NCBI GenBank assembly: GCA_016785225.1
Contig: JAFBJZ010000616.1
Span: forward strand, 744,001 to 808,000
DNA: 64,000 nt
Direction: 5' to 3'
Source of the DNA: Psettodes erumei
Lineage: Eukaryota; Chordata; Actinopteri; Pleuronectiformes; Psettodidae
Positions 12,116 through 24,090 of the stretch are shown here, one piece after another (positions within the stretch are counted from its first letter, which is position 1; each line of letters starts with the position of its first letter). The translations under genes were made by a program, and so were the position numbers. The notes beneath the pieces are model-generated. The model was not told the origin of the DNA. It saw nothing but the letters and a program-made list of their open reading frames with translations, and did no database searches.

Positions 12116-13191
12116 CTGCACGTAGAAAAGGAGGGGGGAAAAAAAGGTAGCAGCACACGTGATGTTATGTATTCCTGCAGCTTTGAGACTCCATTATGGC
12201 TTATCTACTGACCACGTTCCAGGGAGGGAATGTGACCTCATGTGAGCTCATATGCCGTCTTATCATAAACCTGACGGCGGGCTATCTGACTGGCCCAACA
12301 TCTCTAATTCTACTTTTAAATGGATCTCCTGCGTGGATTTCAAAATCAATTTGCTATGTCATTATCGCTGAAACAAAGGGGTTAACAAAGTGTGACCTTG
12401 AAACGTCGAAGCCCGTTCCCAGGGAACTGGGCCAATTTAACACATGTCCCCGTAACATGTTTGCTGGATAATGGAACAGTTTCAAACAATCACTTGGCCT
12501 CCTCTCTCTTTCTAAAGGAGTGGAGGAAGAAAATAAATATGCAAAATCCTCATTCTTAAATCAGCGAGGCGTCGAGTCTTTGCACGCACGCGCATGCACG
12601 CAACTCCCAAACACACCGCCTGCCGCTCCCTCCGGTCAAACTCTGCTAGCCATGGAGCTAATCATCCACAACAGATGTTCAGAAATGTTCAGTCGGATTT
12701 ATGACGGAGCTCAGAGGAACAGCCAAGTCAGCCTCTGGTGCTGTTTTTCTCTTCCGTCCGACGAGGACAAGGGATTGCGCTGAGAGAGGATGTCAGCACA
12801 ACCATTCTCTTCCCCGCAAAATTCCCTCGCTCTCCGAGACTCACCATCCGAGACGACAGCGCCTTCATAGATCACAGAGCCTCGGGACCTCGGGGAGAGG
12901 TTTGCTCATTTATCCCAATAATACTGCGTGGACTGTAACTCGACTCCTCCAGCGATGCTTCAACAATGCTTCGCCCTCGACGTAGTGGTCATTTCTTCTT
13001 TGTTAAATATATCAGTGGCACTGCTGATGCTGCAAGCCTCGACCTACACCGAGACCAATGCTTTTAGATGAGGCCATGCGTTATATTGCATTGCTTCGAT
13101 AATGACATTATACCTCGCAACTATATCAGAATCTGTTAGTGCTTCCTGAAAGCACAACTCATCTGCGAGCATGGCCATACAGTTGGCTAGG
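12116..13191. other. Non-coding stretch, no gene seen
   Basis: No exon or repeat is recognised. Around 12,580-12,605 there is a short alternating purine-pyrimidine run (ACGCACGCGCATGCACGC). Open frames are short and overlap in several phases, as expected for non-coding sequence. Confidence 0.5.
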
Positions 13192-13345
13192 GTAATTACC
13201 TCTGCCAAGGAGGTTCTGTTTGTTAGCAGGATGACATGAAAAAGTAATGAAGGGATTTTCACAGAATTCTGATCAGAGGTGGCTCTTGGTCTCACTTTAG
13301 ATTCTGGGTGTTATCCAGATCCAGATCCAGCTTTTGAAGGATTCT
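13192..13345 (+). repeat. Degraded dispersed fish-type repeat
   Basis: The order TTACCTCTGCCAAGGAGGTT, then a TTTGTTAGCAGGAT-like segment, then TATCCAGATCCAGATCCAG matches, with decay, a dispersed repeat I have often seen in fish genomes. In that repeat a 'CTCTGCCAAGGAGGTT' opening leads into a GTTTG-rich part, a 'CAGCAGGAT' part and a 'GGATCC' part. I cannot name the family securely. It is the only interspersed repeat I recognise in the left two-thirds of the window. Confidence 0.55.
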
Positions 13346-15459
13346 TTACCAGTGGCAGATTTCACCGCATTCATGAAAAATTGAAATAAATTGGATGACC
13401 AGTAGCCATATCATGAGCTCGCAAACCACATGGGCTTATGCTGCTGAGCAGCGGGTTCCCACATCGCCTCCCGGACGGCTCGGACCATTTGCTGCTCGTC
13501 ATCCACCTACTCTCTCTCCTGAAATTTCTTGCCTCTCCGCACTGTATCGATCAAATAAAGAGATTTGAAATAAGAAAACTTGTGGAACATTATCTGAATG
13601 CTCTGAAGAAAATATCACCAATTGTTCCAGATCCTCTTCCGGTTTTGGGGAGCCTTCCCGGAGGTCTGCGCTCTCACAGCGCTTTCTTGTTCTTACTAAT
13701 CTAAATAGGGAGGCAGTGCTGTAACAGTGCTTCACCTTAAAGGAATGAACGTAATAAAAGATATTCAGATTGAGGCTCTTATGAGTGTTTCCACCAAGAG
13801 CAGCAAAGTTGAATGTCTTCAAGGCTTAAACTCTGCTGAAGGGAACGGCGAGCTGCAGAGTGTTCACTTCTCTTTGTTGTTAACAACGAGAGACAGTTTG
13901 ATTTTCCTGGAGGCTGCAGATCTGTGCACACAACAGACTTTTCAGCAAGAGAAAGAACTGTTTTATCTTTAACTTTCCTTCTAGTTTAGAACAAATGGGA
14001 TTTTGGGTCATCTGATTAAACAGCAATCCAATTTGAACAGCCTAAAATACAAATATATTCCAGCTGTAAGAATTTTACTTGGGGAAAAAAAAAACTTGGG
14101 ACGTCAAGCACGAACCACGAACAAAGGCTTCCGTAAATTTACATTACAGCCATCTGCAAAAAGGAGAATAGCCAATCTGGACATTTTGGAAACTTCTCAT
14201 CTTTCACAATCTAATGAGAGTTTTCCGGGAACCTTCTGTAGAATAATTATTACACCTACACACCCTAGAGCTGAGGAGAAAAAGTATTTTTGTGGGTGTA
14301 AACAGCCTGCGCCAGCTCAAATGTCACATTCATCTGAAATCCAATCGCTGAGAAAAAAAAAAGAAGGCAGAAGTAAAGATAATGGGCTGGTAGTTTTAAT
14401 AGCACAGCAGGAGAGAAAAATTAATTGTAAGGTACTGTAACATAGTGCGGTGTGTCAGCTGCACAACATGAGCCATTTCATCTCTGGTATAATCATGTTG
14501 TAGTGCAACGTAAAACCCAAAACACAGATGGACTGGAGCAGTAACCCCCCATGAAGGATTAAAACTGCTGCCTCCAGTGAGGTTTTGTAGCTCAGGCAGT
14601 TTAAGGACTTATTTTTTGCCCCACCCCCCAACAGGAGCTTGAAAAGAGTTGGAAACACCCCCTACCAAGTCTGGGAATTTATAACACTGTGACAACCACC
14701 CATCCCCCCACGCATTTCATTCGACTTAAAAAAAGGTTGACAACCTCTTGGATCTGAGGGGAGCCAGCGTCTTCCAGACTGAAGCCACTCTGCTAACAAT
14801 AACCAGTCAACAGATTCTGGTGAAAGCTTGATTTTGCGAGATCAATGTTTTTTTTATTTTTCTGGCTTTTCCGGACTATTGCGAGTGTAAAATGGGCCGC
14901 GCGGCTGCAGGGTCACCTGCGGGTGAAGAACACCTGGATCAAGCCAGACACCTCGGCTCCTCTGTGGGAGCTCCAGTCATCATCTGACGGGAAACCGCTC
15001 TGGCTGCTGGAGATGAATCACGTTGGCCCTGGGCTTTATCAATATAACTGTCTGCACCATCTAACAAGTCAGCCAAGACATTTTAGCAAGGTTCAGCTTC
15101 GTGCTAAGAAAATAAAGTTTCTTGGTGCAGGGTCAGAAGAGCACATTGACTGAATAAATGATATATAGTGGAGTGTATCATTATAGGAATATGCTGCGTT
15201 TGCTGCGGTTCCAAACGTTGCAGCCTGCATCCACGTGTGAGCGCAGCATTTATCTATTATTTAAAATGATGACATTAAAAAAAGCCCTCCTTTAAATGGC
15301 ATCCAAATAGATGTGCTTTATCTCCCCATTTCAGAGGGGTCACTGATAAACACCATTCTGGCTGCATGCCGGTGAAAAAATGCTGACCTGTGTCATAAAC
15401 ACTGAGCTGTGAAAGTCAGTGTGCTGCTGCTGATGGGCCCTTAAGACTCGCACTATGTC
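13346..15459. other. Non-coding stretch, no gene seen
   Basis: No exon is recognised. A plus-strand frame of 145 codons (14,003-14,440) is lysine/serine-rich and includes an AAAAAAAAA run; its product has no recognisable domain. The rest is AT-leaning sequence with short homopolymers. Confidence 0.5.
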
Positions 15460-16640
15460 ATCATGTCCAGGAAGCACAGCTGGGCGACACCTGCGAGCTC
15501 AGAATTCCAAGCCCGATTCGCAATTTAGCGAGGCCCGGCGACTGCTGCTGCGCGCTTGTGGACTAATTTACCTCCAGATTGCGAGCGTGCTGCACGGATG
15601 GCGTCCTATCTCGCAAATGCGGGTTAGGGGCGCCCGCGAATCGTGGACGTGACATTTCACCTCGGCCTCTGATCCGAGGCGAGACGAGACGCAGGGTTAG
15701 CTCAAAGTATGTGGGAAGCATGTGGAAGCACATATCTAATGGTACCTCACAAAACTGATCAGCCGTCGGTTCAGAGAATAAAAAGAGCAGCACTCGCAGG
15801 GAGCGTCGCTCTAAGCGCGGAATCTTTAATACATAGTCTGCACAGTAATGTATCCCCGCGCTACAAGAAACGCCTGAAAATGTCAGGCGCTCCGCAGCCC
15901 AAACACTAAGGGCACGCTTTTGGCCCTGAATCTTTTTCGGGACAGTCTGCAGATAACGCTGGCTCCAGCGCCGAGAGGGAAGGCGGTGGCACGCGGCGAC
16001 ACGAGGCGTGCGAAAGACAAGGACAGTGGGAAACGGAGCACATAAAAACACAGATAAGATTGGCCTCACGGTGCTGACCTTCAGCGAGCGCCGGCTGCGC
16101 GTACGCGCCCGCGCGGGGGCCGTGTGAACCCGCGCGCGTGGCCCGCGCGTCCGTCTCTGTGTGTGCGCAGGTGTGGGCGCGCCTGCGGGCCTGCATCGAC
16201 TTTTAGTAACAGACAGAATGAGAGGACAGAGAGGAAAACGTCCGGGGCGTGAGCGGCCCAAGTGACGGGAGGGAGGCACCTATTTCCCCAACTACTCATT
16301 GAAAATCAAAAACAACGAGCGCTCGCCATTACACTCTGCGGCTGACAAGCGGCAGGCCACGCTCTCTGAGGGGACCGGCAGAGCATGCCGCAGAATGCGT
16401 GAGACAAATCATTTTTATCTGGGACCCCGGCGGGTATTGACAAACCGGGGATGCATTTAGATAGCCCAATTAAAATGGGGAAATGAAGCGACATTGAGGC
16501 ACTTTGCAGCATTGTGCCCCCTCTCTACCCCCTGGCCCCCGGCGCTCCCTGAACCTCTCAGGAGACAGACGTCTTCGCATACCGCACTCAGTGAGGGGGT
16601 ACGGGGGCGGCCATGAAAGACAAGAAGCGGGAGGCTGGGA
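15460..16640. other. Large CpG-rich block
   Basis: High C, G and CpG density is seen by eye, strongest at 15,480-15,690 and 16,080-16,200, where alternating CGCG/GTGTG-type sequence is frequent. This density explains the long open frames here, including one of 238 codons on the minus strand, which encode arginine/proline-rich low complexity. The block may be a CpG island feeding the plus-strand candidate exon just to its right. Confidence 0.5.
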
Positions 16641-16757
16641 GAAGTCGCTTTTAAGTGAAATATGCAACGAGGGGGGCGGTAATGTTTGTAAGAGGCGAGC
16701 ACAAGTGATGGAGCGGCGCTTTTATGGTTTTATCTTGTATGCCTAATTTTTGCACAG

Positions 16758-16833
16758 TCCTGCTGGGGGAGCAGCAGTCCCGGAGAGATCCCGGAGGTGG
16801 GGGGACTCCATGCAACCCTGCGCAACTTCAAAG
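16758..16833 (+). other. Candidate exon, unidentified
   Basis: An acceptor (TTTTTGCACAG) ends at 16,757 and a near-perfect donor (TTCAAAG/GTAAGTT) starts at 16,834, enclosing 76 bases. All three frames are open. One frame holds an ATG with a good context close to the donor and would encode MQPCATSK before the splice. If the acceptor is not used, this could instead be the 3' end of a longer first exon starting in the CpG-rich block to the left. I do not recognise the peptide. It is on the opposite strand from the 46-47 kb promoter candidate. Confidence 0.3.
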
Positions 16834-19800
16834 GTAAGTTGGCAATCAATGATATGGATGTTGGCTCCATTTATCCAAACATGTCTTAGCAGGTGACCTT
16901 CAGTGTCATCCTCTCCCTGCTCTCCAGCCCACGTGGTTCAATCCGCCTCTTTTCTCACCTGGATGTGGCTCCCTCGGGTCTCATTTTCAGATCTCCATTT
17001 GCTTTTCTTCATCGGTGATCACTCCGCAGAGATTACCGTCAGGAGCGTTTTTTTGTTTTTTTATGGAAGAGACGACCTCGCCTCGGCGCTGACGCGCCGC
17101 AAAAGTCTCCTTCATCTGCTTACTTCAGGTTTGTTAAACCGCCAGGAGACGAGGATGACGGAAAAGGTGTCCACCTTCTGTGGAAATGAGGGGAGTGATA
17201 GCAAAAGCAGCCACGGTGGTTCTCCAATTAAAGAAAAGTCACGGAGCAGCTGTTCGGCAGTGTTACATTTCACAGGCTACTGTCAACAGACCTGCACCTG
17301 CACAAGCTGTTTCTACAATGCTTCCTGTTCTGTGAGGCTGTGAAAGAATTGATATCTCTGGCTTTTTTTTTAGAACGCATTTCTTCCTGAATGTCTGAGA
17401 ACCTCGTCTTCGTCTCACGTCTGAAACTGTCTGCTACAAAACTGCTGTCATTTTTTTTCAGAGCAGTTGGTGATATGAACTCTATCATTTACATTTGGCC
17501 GGCCAGCTTGAGAAAATAAGGCGTAACCGAGCAGATAAACGCGTACAGTTTAAAAACACAACGCTAGATGTAGTTGTTGGTTGTTGTTTTTCCCCTCAGT
17601 GTCTGAGGGTGGATTTCTCTCTCGAGCAGATATTAGATAAGGCTCAAACACCAGCAGCAAAACAAGTATGAAACCTGCACACAAGCGCACAGTGCACAAA
17701 TGAATAGACTACAATCCAAACAGGGAGCGCTGCTTTCCGCAGCACCTCAGGAGGAAGGAGTAAGCGTGCCGTTTGCTGGGGAGACTTTGATAAATCTGAA
17801 AAACTTTCAGAGAGGTTCCTAATAAAAGCCCCACAGAACCCGAGGAGGCCACACTTTGTCTCTGACGAGACAGCCTTCCAGATGCTCTGCCTCAATAAAT
17901 TTCTTCCTCACATGGAGGATAAGGTGCTGGCGCTCAGGAAGATGAGTGGCCCGCCCCGGCTGCAGTGAAAAGTTGTCGACCGCTTTTCAAATACAATACT
18001 CGAAGCTTCGTGGCTGCTCAATGTCAGCGCCCGTCTGTGCGCCGCTTTTCACAATTCTACAGGCTGCAGAACAAACTGGTGGAGTTCTAATGAAGCGTTT
18101 TATTATACTAATAATATCCCATTGGCATGCAGGAAACGCAGCTCGGACACAAAGGGATGCATTCAAAAACACAAATCAACTTCAGCATTGTTAATGGCTC
18201 TCATTAGGAAATCTCCCCAAGCTTTGCACCGGAGTGCATCTCTTTGCTGGAATCAAAGGGGGGTTCATGAAATTATTCCCTCTGCTGGAGAAGGCCGCTT
18301 CCACTGCTAAAAGGAAATAAACCACAAATTATGAGCTAGCCTCCTGCATGAATAAATGATAATGGGCTGCTTGTTCACGGCTTAGGCTATGCAAATAGTT
18401 AAAGGCTCCGAAATACATATACACACTTAAATTTTTATACTATCACATCGTACATCAAAAGGAGTCAAATAAAAGTTCTGATGTAAAGAGAGAGTGCTAT
18501 TCATAACAGCATTAAAATTCCAACTTGTGTTGGACGTGCAGTCTGTGTCACATGGTTTTTTCTTTCCTCCGTATGGCAGCGCACTGTTTTAAAATTTAAA
18601 TCAAACGAACAGAGGCGGAGATTTTGGAGTCGAGTTGAACTGCAGTTAAATTGTTTTTCCAACACTTTCACAGTCCCAAATTAGGTTTCTACTTTTGCAA
18701 CATCAGCACCAGGTATGTTCTTCTAAGGAAGGGAAAAAAAAAAAATCTAAAAAAAAAAATACAACGCACATTAAATTCTCCAAAAACGTACACGAAAAGG
18801 CACACACACACCATTTCAAGAGATGAAAAGCCTGCCAAATAAAAGAGTAATCCATCACTCGTGCCTTTTTGTATTCGCCGGGTCCCTCTCTTCAACAATG
18901 GCTTGACTGACGGGGAAAGATAAGGGCTCTCTGTTGACCAAAACACTGAACACATGGGGAAACAATGGCAAAGTCAACATTCCACAGCACAGAGAAGCTA
19001 AAGTTGTACGATGTTCCATATGGAAATTTAGATTAAGTATCCAAGGTTGCAGCAACTGGTGGTTGAACTCCACTTCAGTGTAAGACTGGATCTTTTGCAT
19101 TGCAGATATTAAATAAGCATTAGGTGATAATTGTCCTGCAAATGGAGTGCATGGTGTTTTTAAATACACACAGCAAATGACTAAATAACTAAACAGTACT
19201 CTGAGCCTGCCAGAGCTTTACAGGAAATCTCAGCGCTTTCCTCTTCATTAACCATTCATGGTGGGACGTTACGTGCGGACTTCAACCGGCTGACTAGAAA
19301 GCTAGCCTAAAATAATTAAGGAAATTAAATATTCAACATAAAACTTCTTTTTATAGCATCGCTGCCTCATAAATTTCCGGAGACGAAATGAGTGGATTCA
19401 TTTGAGTGCTAATGGAGAAGAAAGCCAGTCATTTCCCTTCCCTCCCATTCGACTTCATTTAGCCTTTTAAGAGTAACACCTTCTATTACTTATCTCCGGG
19501 ATTTTCCGCTGCACGGCGGATCAGGCAAACTCGGCTCAGAGCGTCAGCCTCTATCGTTATGAAAGAGGAACCTGTGGATGAAGAAGCAAGCTAATAACGA
19601 CAGAGATCTGAGCCTAAGTGCTCCGGAGGGAAACTACCTTTTTTCCCCCCCACACAGTCCAGGGCGCTCTGCGCTGGTTTTTGCCTCTTGATGGGGAAGT
19701 TTTGCTAAATGTAAAGTGCTAAAGTGCAGTGCTCTTTGAGGCACCAAAAAAAACCAACCTGTACCTCAGAGACACTTCTGCCTGTGGAAACCTAGGCTGG

Positions 19801-20539
19801 GAAAAATACCTGCATATCCCTAACTTACTAAAAAACTTCCATTTCTAAACATACCTCAGACCTATCCCTCTATTAATACTTGAAAGGTTTTGGCAAATTT
19901 TTAAAGGGGATCCAAATCCTTCCCCCAGAATGCCTTCCCTATGTGTCTGCCTTCTCTTGCATTCACAAAAATGTCTAAGACTACTAAGACCTCTGGGACT
20001 TTGACAGTCCAGTCAGGGCAACTGTCAGCTCGCTCCAGAAACACCAGCGGATCATGTGGGGGAGAAACCGACCATCCCTCAGTGACTTAACGGATGTGAT
20101 CGGCGGCACAAAGCAGAAATGAAGAGTGTCTCTTCTTCAAATCACTTACTTTCCCTTTCAACACCCCAACTTTCAGTATAAAGACGTCAATATGAGGGAA
20201 AACAGTAGCTGCAACACCACGAGTCCACTGAGAATTCAGAGAGTCAATTTATGCTGAAATTGCATCAAACCTCCAAACAAATGCAATACAATAATGATTT
20301 TCTGAGCAAGTTGTGAAACTGGACCTGAAATAGGTTGGCTCTCATCATGGATCCTGTATCGCTGGGTGTTCGCACTGGGCGCGGCAAAGGGATCAGCATT
20401 CTTGGAGTTACTAAATTCCATAAAGGCTCCCTACTGTCTGACCCACCAGCACGGCATTACCGGGGGGCCACCATGCTGGTACCGCTGAAGTGCCCGAGTA
20501 CAACCCCCCCTCCCCTTTTCACAGTAATCAAATATTTGG
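16834..20539. other. Non-coding stretch, no gene seen
   Basis: No second exon following the plus-strand donor at 16,834 could be recognised. A 146-codon plus frame at 16,903-17,343 has no family motif. A-runs lie at about 18,734-18,760. The rest is mixed sequence with scattered TAAT cores, and 19,200-19,480 looks like candidate conserved non-coding sequence by eye only. Confidence 0.45.
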
Positions 20540-21070
20540 GGCTGAGGTCAAAGCCGTGTTGTAGGTCAAGCTGCGGGTGTTGCTGGCCAGTAAACACGGC
20601 ATGCCATCGTGATCGCAGGCGCAGCGCCGTTTAAAGTCGGACTGCCGAAAAAAGTCAATCTCCCCGCTCCGAGTCGTGCGGCTGATCCCATCGGACAGCC
20701 CCGAACTAAAATGGTAGGTGAACCGTGATGTAATTTCCTTCAGCATCCCCCGATGCGTTTCGCCTGGTGTTCGCCTGCGAGGAGCCGTCCCGCTAGGAAA
20801 ACGGTCGGATCACGTCTGAGCCCGCTAATGAGTTTTGCCACGTCGGTTATATCGCGGACAAAATTAAGAACAGCGCTGCGGCGGGCAAATGCCACCTCTC
20901 TGTCACTGCGTGTCAGCGGCCGCAGTTCCACTTGTCCTTTCAGCGTGACCTTTGTGTTTGGACGTGGCGAGGCTGAACAGACGTCCGACCGCGCCGATGT
21001 CCGGACTCTTAAACGTGAACTCCCCGTACGGACTGGACACAAGCGTTGGCCGCTCCGTGGCCGACATTAA
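20540..21070. other. CpG-rich block
   Basis: Dense CpG is visible throughout, with overlapping open frames on both strands (for example 20,740-21,042 and 20,528-20,746 on the minus strand). The products are arginine-rich with no recognised domain, so I treat the frames as a by-product of base composition. The block ends right beside the 389-bp inverted repeat. Confidence 0.45.
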
Positions 21071-21107
21071 GTCCTCACATTAATGAGACCTGATAGGAAT
21101 GCAATGC

Positions 21108-21496
21108 CTGAGCCCTCGAGCATGAACCTGGCCTAGATGTACATTGAATTTAATTATCTAATAGCATAAATCATGCTGTCTGACAAAACATGAGTGGCCT
21201 GGATCCCTCAATTGACGGTTTATGTAAATTTATATGATAGCTAATACTGAAAATACAATGGTAACCACAACATATGACTTCTAATTTTAATGTTATCTGT
21301 ATTGTTCATATGTATTTTTTTTTTCCCTTTCCAAACCCAGTTTAGTACAAAAGGGCAACTGGATAACAACTCCCCAGAGCACTATAGAATAAATAAATAT
21401 CCTCACTTTGGTTTAATTTGTCATACGGCATGATTTATGTTATTATATAACCAAATCAAACGTACATCTAGGCTAAGTTCATGCTTGAGGGCTCAG
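21108..21496. repeat. 389-bp inverted repeat with 77-bp arms
   Basis: The left arm (21,108-21,184) and the reverse complement of the right arm (21,420-21,496) match at 65 of 77 positions by my count. They begin with the identical ten bases CTGAGCCCTC and share CCTAGATGTAC and CATAAATCATGC. The 235-bp centre is AT-rich and not obviously repetitive. No target-site duplication is evident directly outside the arms, which share only the CTGAGCCC end. It could be an old miniature inverted-repeat transposon, a fold-back element, or a duplicated and inverted regulatory element. No transposase frame is present. Confidence 0.75.
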
Positions 21497-24090
21497 CTGG
21501 CAAAACAACGCTTTGCTACAGGAGGGTCAGAATATTTCCTAAGTTTCTAAAGGTCTTCCCAAGTACATCACAGTAGAGCAGCAGTTCCAGCACAACGTCC
21601 CTGCAACAAATGCTGCCACCGTGATACTTGGCCCTTCCATCATCAAGACACAGAGGGATAAAATAACATGAAGATCCTTCACATACGTGAATATATGTGG
21701 GCAGACAGACCTGAAAACCACCATTAAATGGGAACATTACAACAGACTGTATTTATTTCAGGGCTACTCTGGCAGATTTGATTTCACTGTACAGGTGTTC
21801 GTGTTTTTGTGTCCACCCCGTGTATGATACCGTGGTGATAAAAATGTATTCTTGGGTAAAAGAACACTTCCAGAAACCCTACGCCCAAATTTCCTGGGGA
21901 GCGGTTCTGAAATTGTGTCACCAGATGGCCAATACTTGTGGGCGGACAAGCCACCATGGCAGCAAAGTATGTTCACTGCTGAATTAAACTAACCCTGTGT
22001 CCCTAAATTGACTATGCAAATTAGTCGACATGTCAAATATCCTAAACTAAATTGGCAATTTAAATCAAGTAGCTAAACTGTAACTAAATAATACAAGTGG
22101 GGAAATGAGAACGGTCTCTGGGGCAAAATATGACTCAAATTTTAAGCAGCGAGTTGGTCGGCCCCTTCAAATCTTAGCAAATAAAACTGACAAGGGTGTC
22201 ACATTGGATTAATACTTTTATTCACACACTATACTGATAACTTATGCCATTCAGCCCGCTATTTGAGAGCAAATTATCAATTGTTCATCGATTGAGTCAG
22301 ATTAAAGGGTTTTCTTCTGTGTAGATTTTTTTTTATCTCATAGGGCTTAGTGAATAAAAAAAAAAAATCTACATTCTCCTTTCTTAATATGCTGACACAA
22401 AAAATCCAGTAGCTTTTCCTGGATAAAACAACACACAGGCTTCCATTTGCAAGTGCAAACGGGCCAGTAAAATCTAATCAATACTCATTATTGGCTCGCT
22501 GAGGGCCAGGATTTGTAAGAAAACAAAGATCCAGTCCGAGGGGAAATCCTCTGAACTCTTTAACTAGTAATCTAATATGAACATTTCCTGTGCACTCCGC
22601 TGCACACCTTTTATTCATCATTCATGTCAAATGGAGACCGCGCCACATTTTCCACATGTACAAGCTAAAAGACACCGGCTTTCCACAGGCGCAGCACCCC
22701 AGTTAGGATGAAAATAATCAGAGCAGACAAGAAATTACAAAAACATGCTGTGACCTTTCAAGTCTGAGAGGGAAAGGCTGTGTATACATTTACAAAATGT
22801 GAGGGGACAGTAAAAAAAAAGCACCCCATCACAGAAATTGGAGTGTGACTAATGGGTAGTGAAAGAGCTGGTCTGTAACCTGAACTCTAAAATAATCTTG
22901 CCCAAGTCTCCATGGCCACTTTGGGGGAGCAGTGGGGGGTTTGACAGCGGGAATGGAGGACCACCTGCACACCCAGCGGAGCCAGCTCTGTACTGGCACC
23001 ACCATTTGTTACGCTCTGGATTCCCATTACTTCACAGCTAGGTTGGCTGGGAAATCCATCTCCTGGTGTCAGGTTTATCAAACTTCTATGCAAACCGCGA
23101 AGGTGGAAAAGGGGCAGAGGCCTGCGCAAGATGGCCGCGGTTTCACTTAAGGTGCGGGAAATCCAGCGTGTCCAAGTATGCGGGGGTCGCCCGGCTCGGT
23201 CCTGAAATAACAAACATCACAACATAATACGAAGACAATGTGAGTGGAGAGTAGCAGCATTATGTGCCTCAGCTCAGTCTCAGCAAGCTTTGCTCCGGCC
23301 CTAAATTTAATAGGCAGTGAAACACAAACTGAAAGCTGCTAACAGAGGTCATGCACTGCATGCTGTATGTCATGTAGCCCGGCCTGGTTTGAATCACAGC
23401 TGGTTAAGTCTGCACCAGGAAAAATGAAACGGAGAAGACTGAGAAGAATTTTTAGTTGTGGCCATTAAAACTTGCACAGGCCTCAAAAAATCCACCATGT
23501 TAAAAGAATGATCCCAACCAAATCCAAGATGGATAATGGATTTTAAAAAAAGAGCGCTGGGGTTCGATCTGCATTTAAGAATTGGATTTTCAGGGTCATA
23601 ATCAACATTAGGATCCCCTGCTCCGAGGCGCAAAGGTTTGCACCTCTTGATATGAGCAGGGGAACTGCCAAAAAAGTGCACTCACACCTGGCGAGCCTTC
23701 AGAAAGGTTCAGCAGAGGTTCCCCTACTTACAGACACAGACATCCTCGAGGCCTCTTCTTCCTACATGGTTCTCTGCGTCAATAATATAGACTGACATGC
23801 ACAAGATACTCTCAAGGAGAGCCAGTCAGTTTGTGTCGCCAGAGTGCTTCCCATGAAACAAACAGATGAGAAGTGACAATCCCTGGGATGGTCCATACGT
23901 CCTCATGAACGGGATACATCCTCGTCTCCTCCGCTCAGCCCCTATGGAGTTCTACACACAATCCACATGCCTCTGTTTTTCCCAACAAAAAGACATTACA
24001 GAGACGAAAAGGACGCAGGCCGGAAGACATGAAAAAATAAGTCAAGATAATTGAAGTTACTTAGCAAAAAATCAGAAACAAAGAACACAA
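21497..24090. other. Non-coding stretch, no gene seen
   Basis: No exon is recognised. AT-rich sequence dominates at 22,000-22,800. The minus-strand frame at 22,887-23,213 (108 codons) has no recognisable domain. A poly-A/T hairpin at 22,320-22,373 is listed separately. Confidence 0.5.
22320..22373. repeat. A/T-rich hairpin
   Basis: TGTAGA followed by nine T and AT (22,320-22,336) is mirrored by AT, twelve A and TCTACA (22,354-22,373). The 17-base loop is CTCATAGGGCTTAGTGA. The outer six base pairs are unique sequence, so this is more than a poly-T facing a poly-A. Role unknown. Confidence 0.7.

Noticed and set aside
15563..16279. Minus-strand open frame of 238 codons, the longest in the window
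   Set aside because: It lies in the CpG-rich block, encodes Arg/Pro/Ala-rich sequence with no domain, and overlapping frames are also open. High GC lowers stop-codon frequency.
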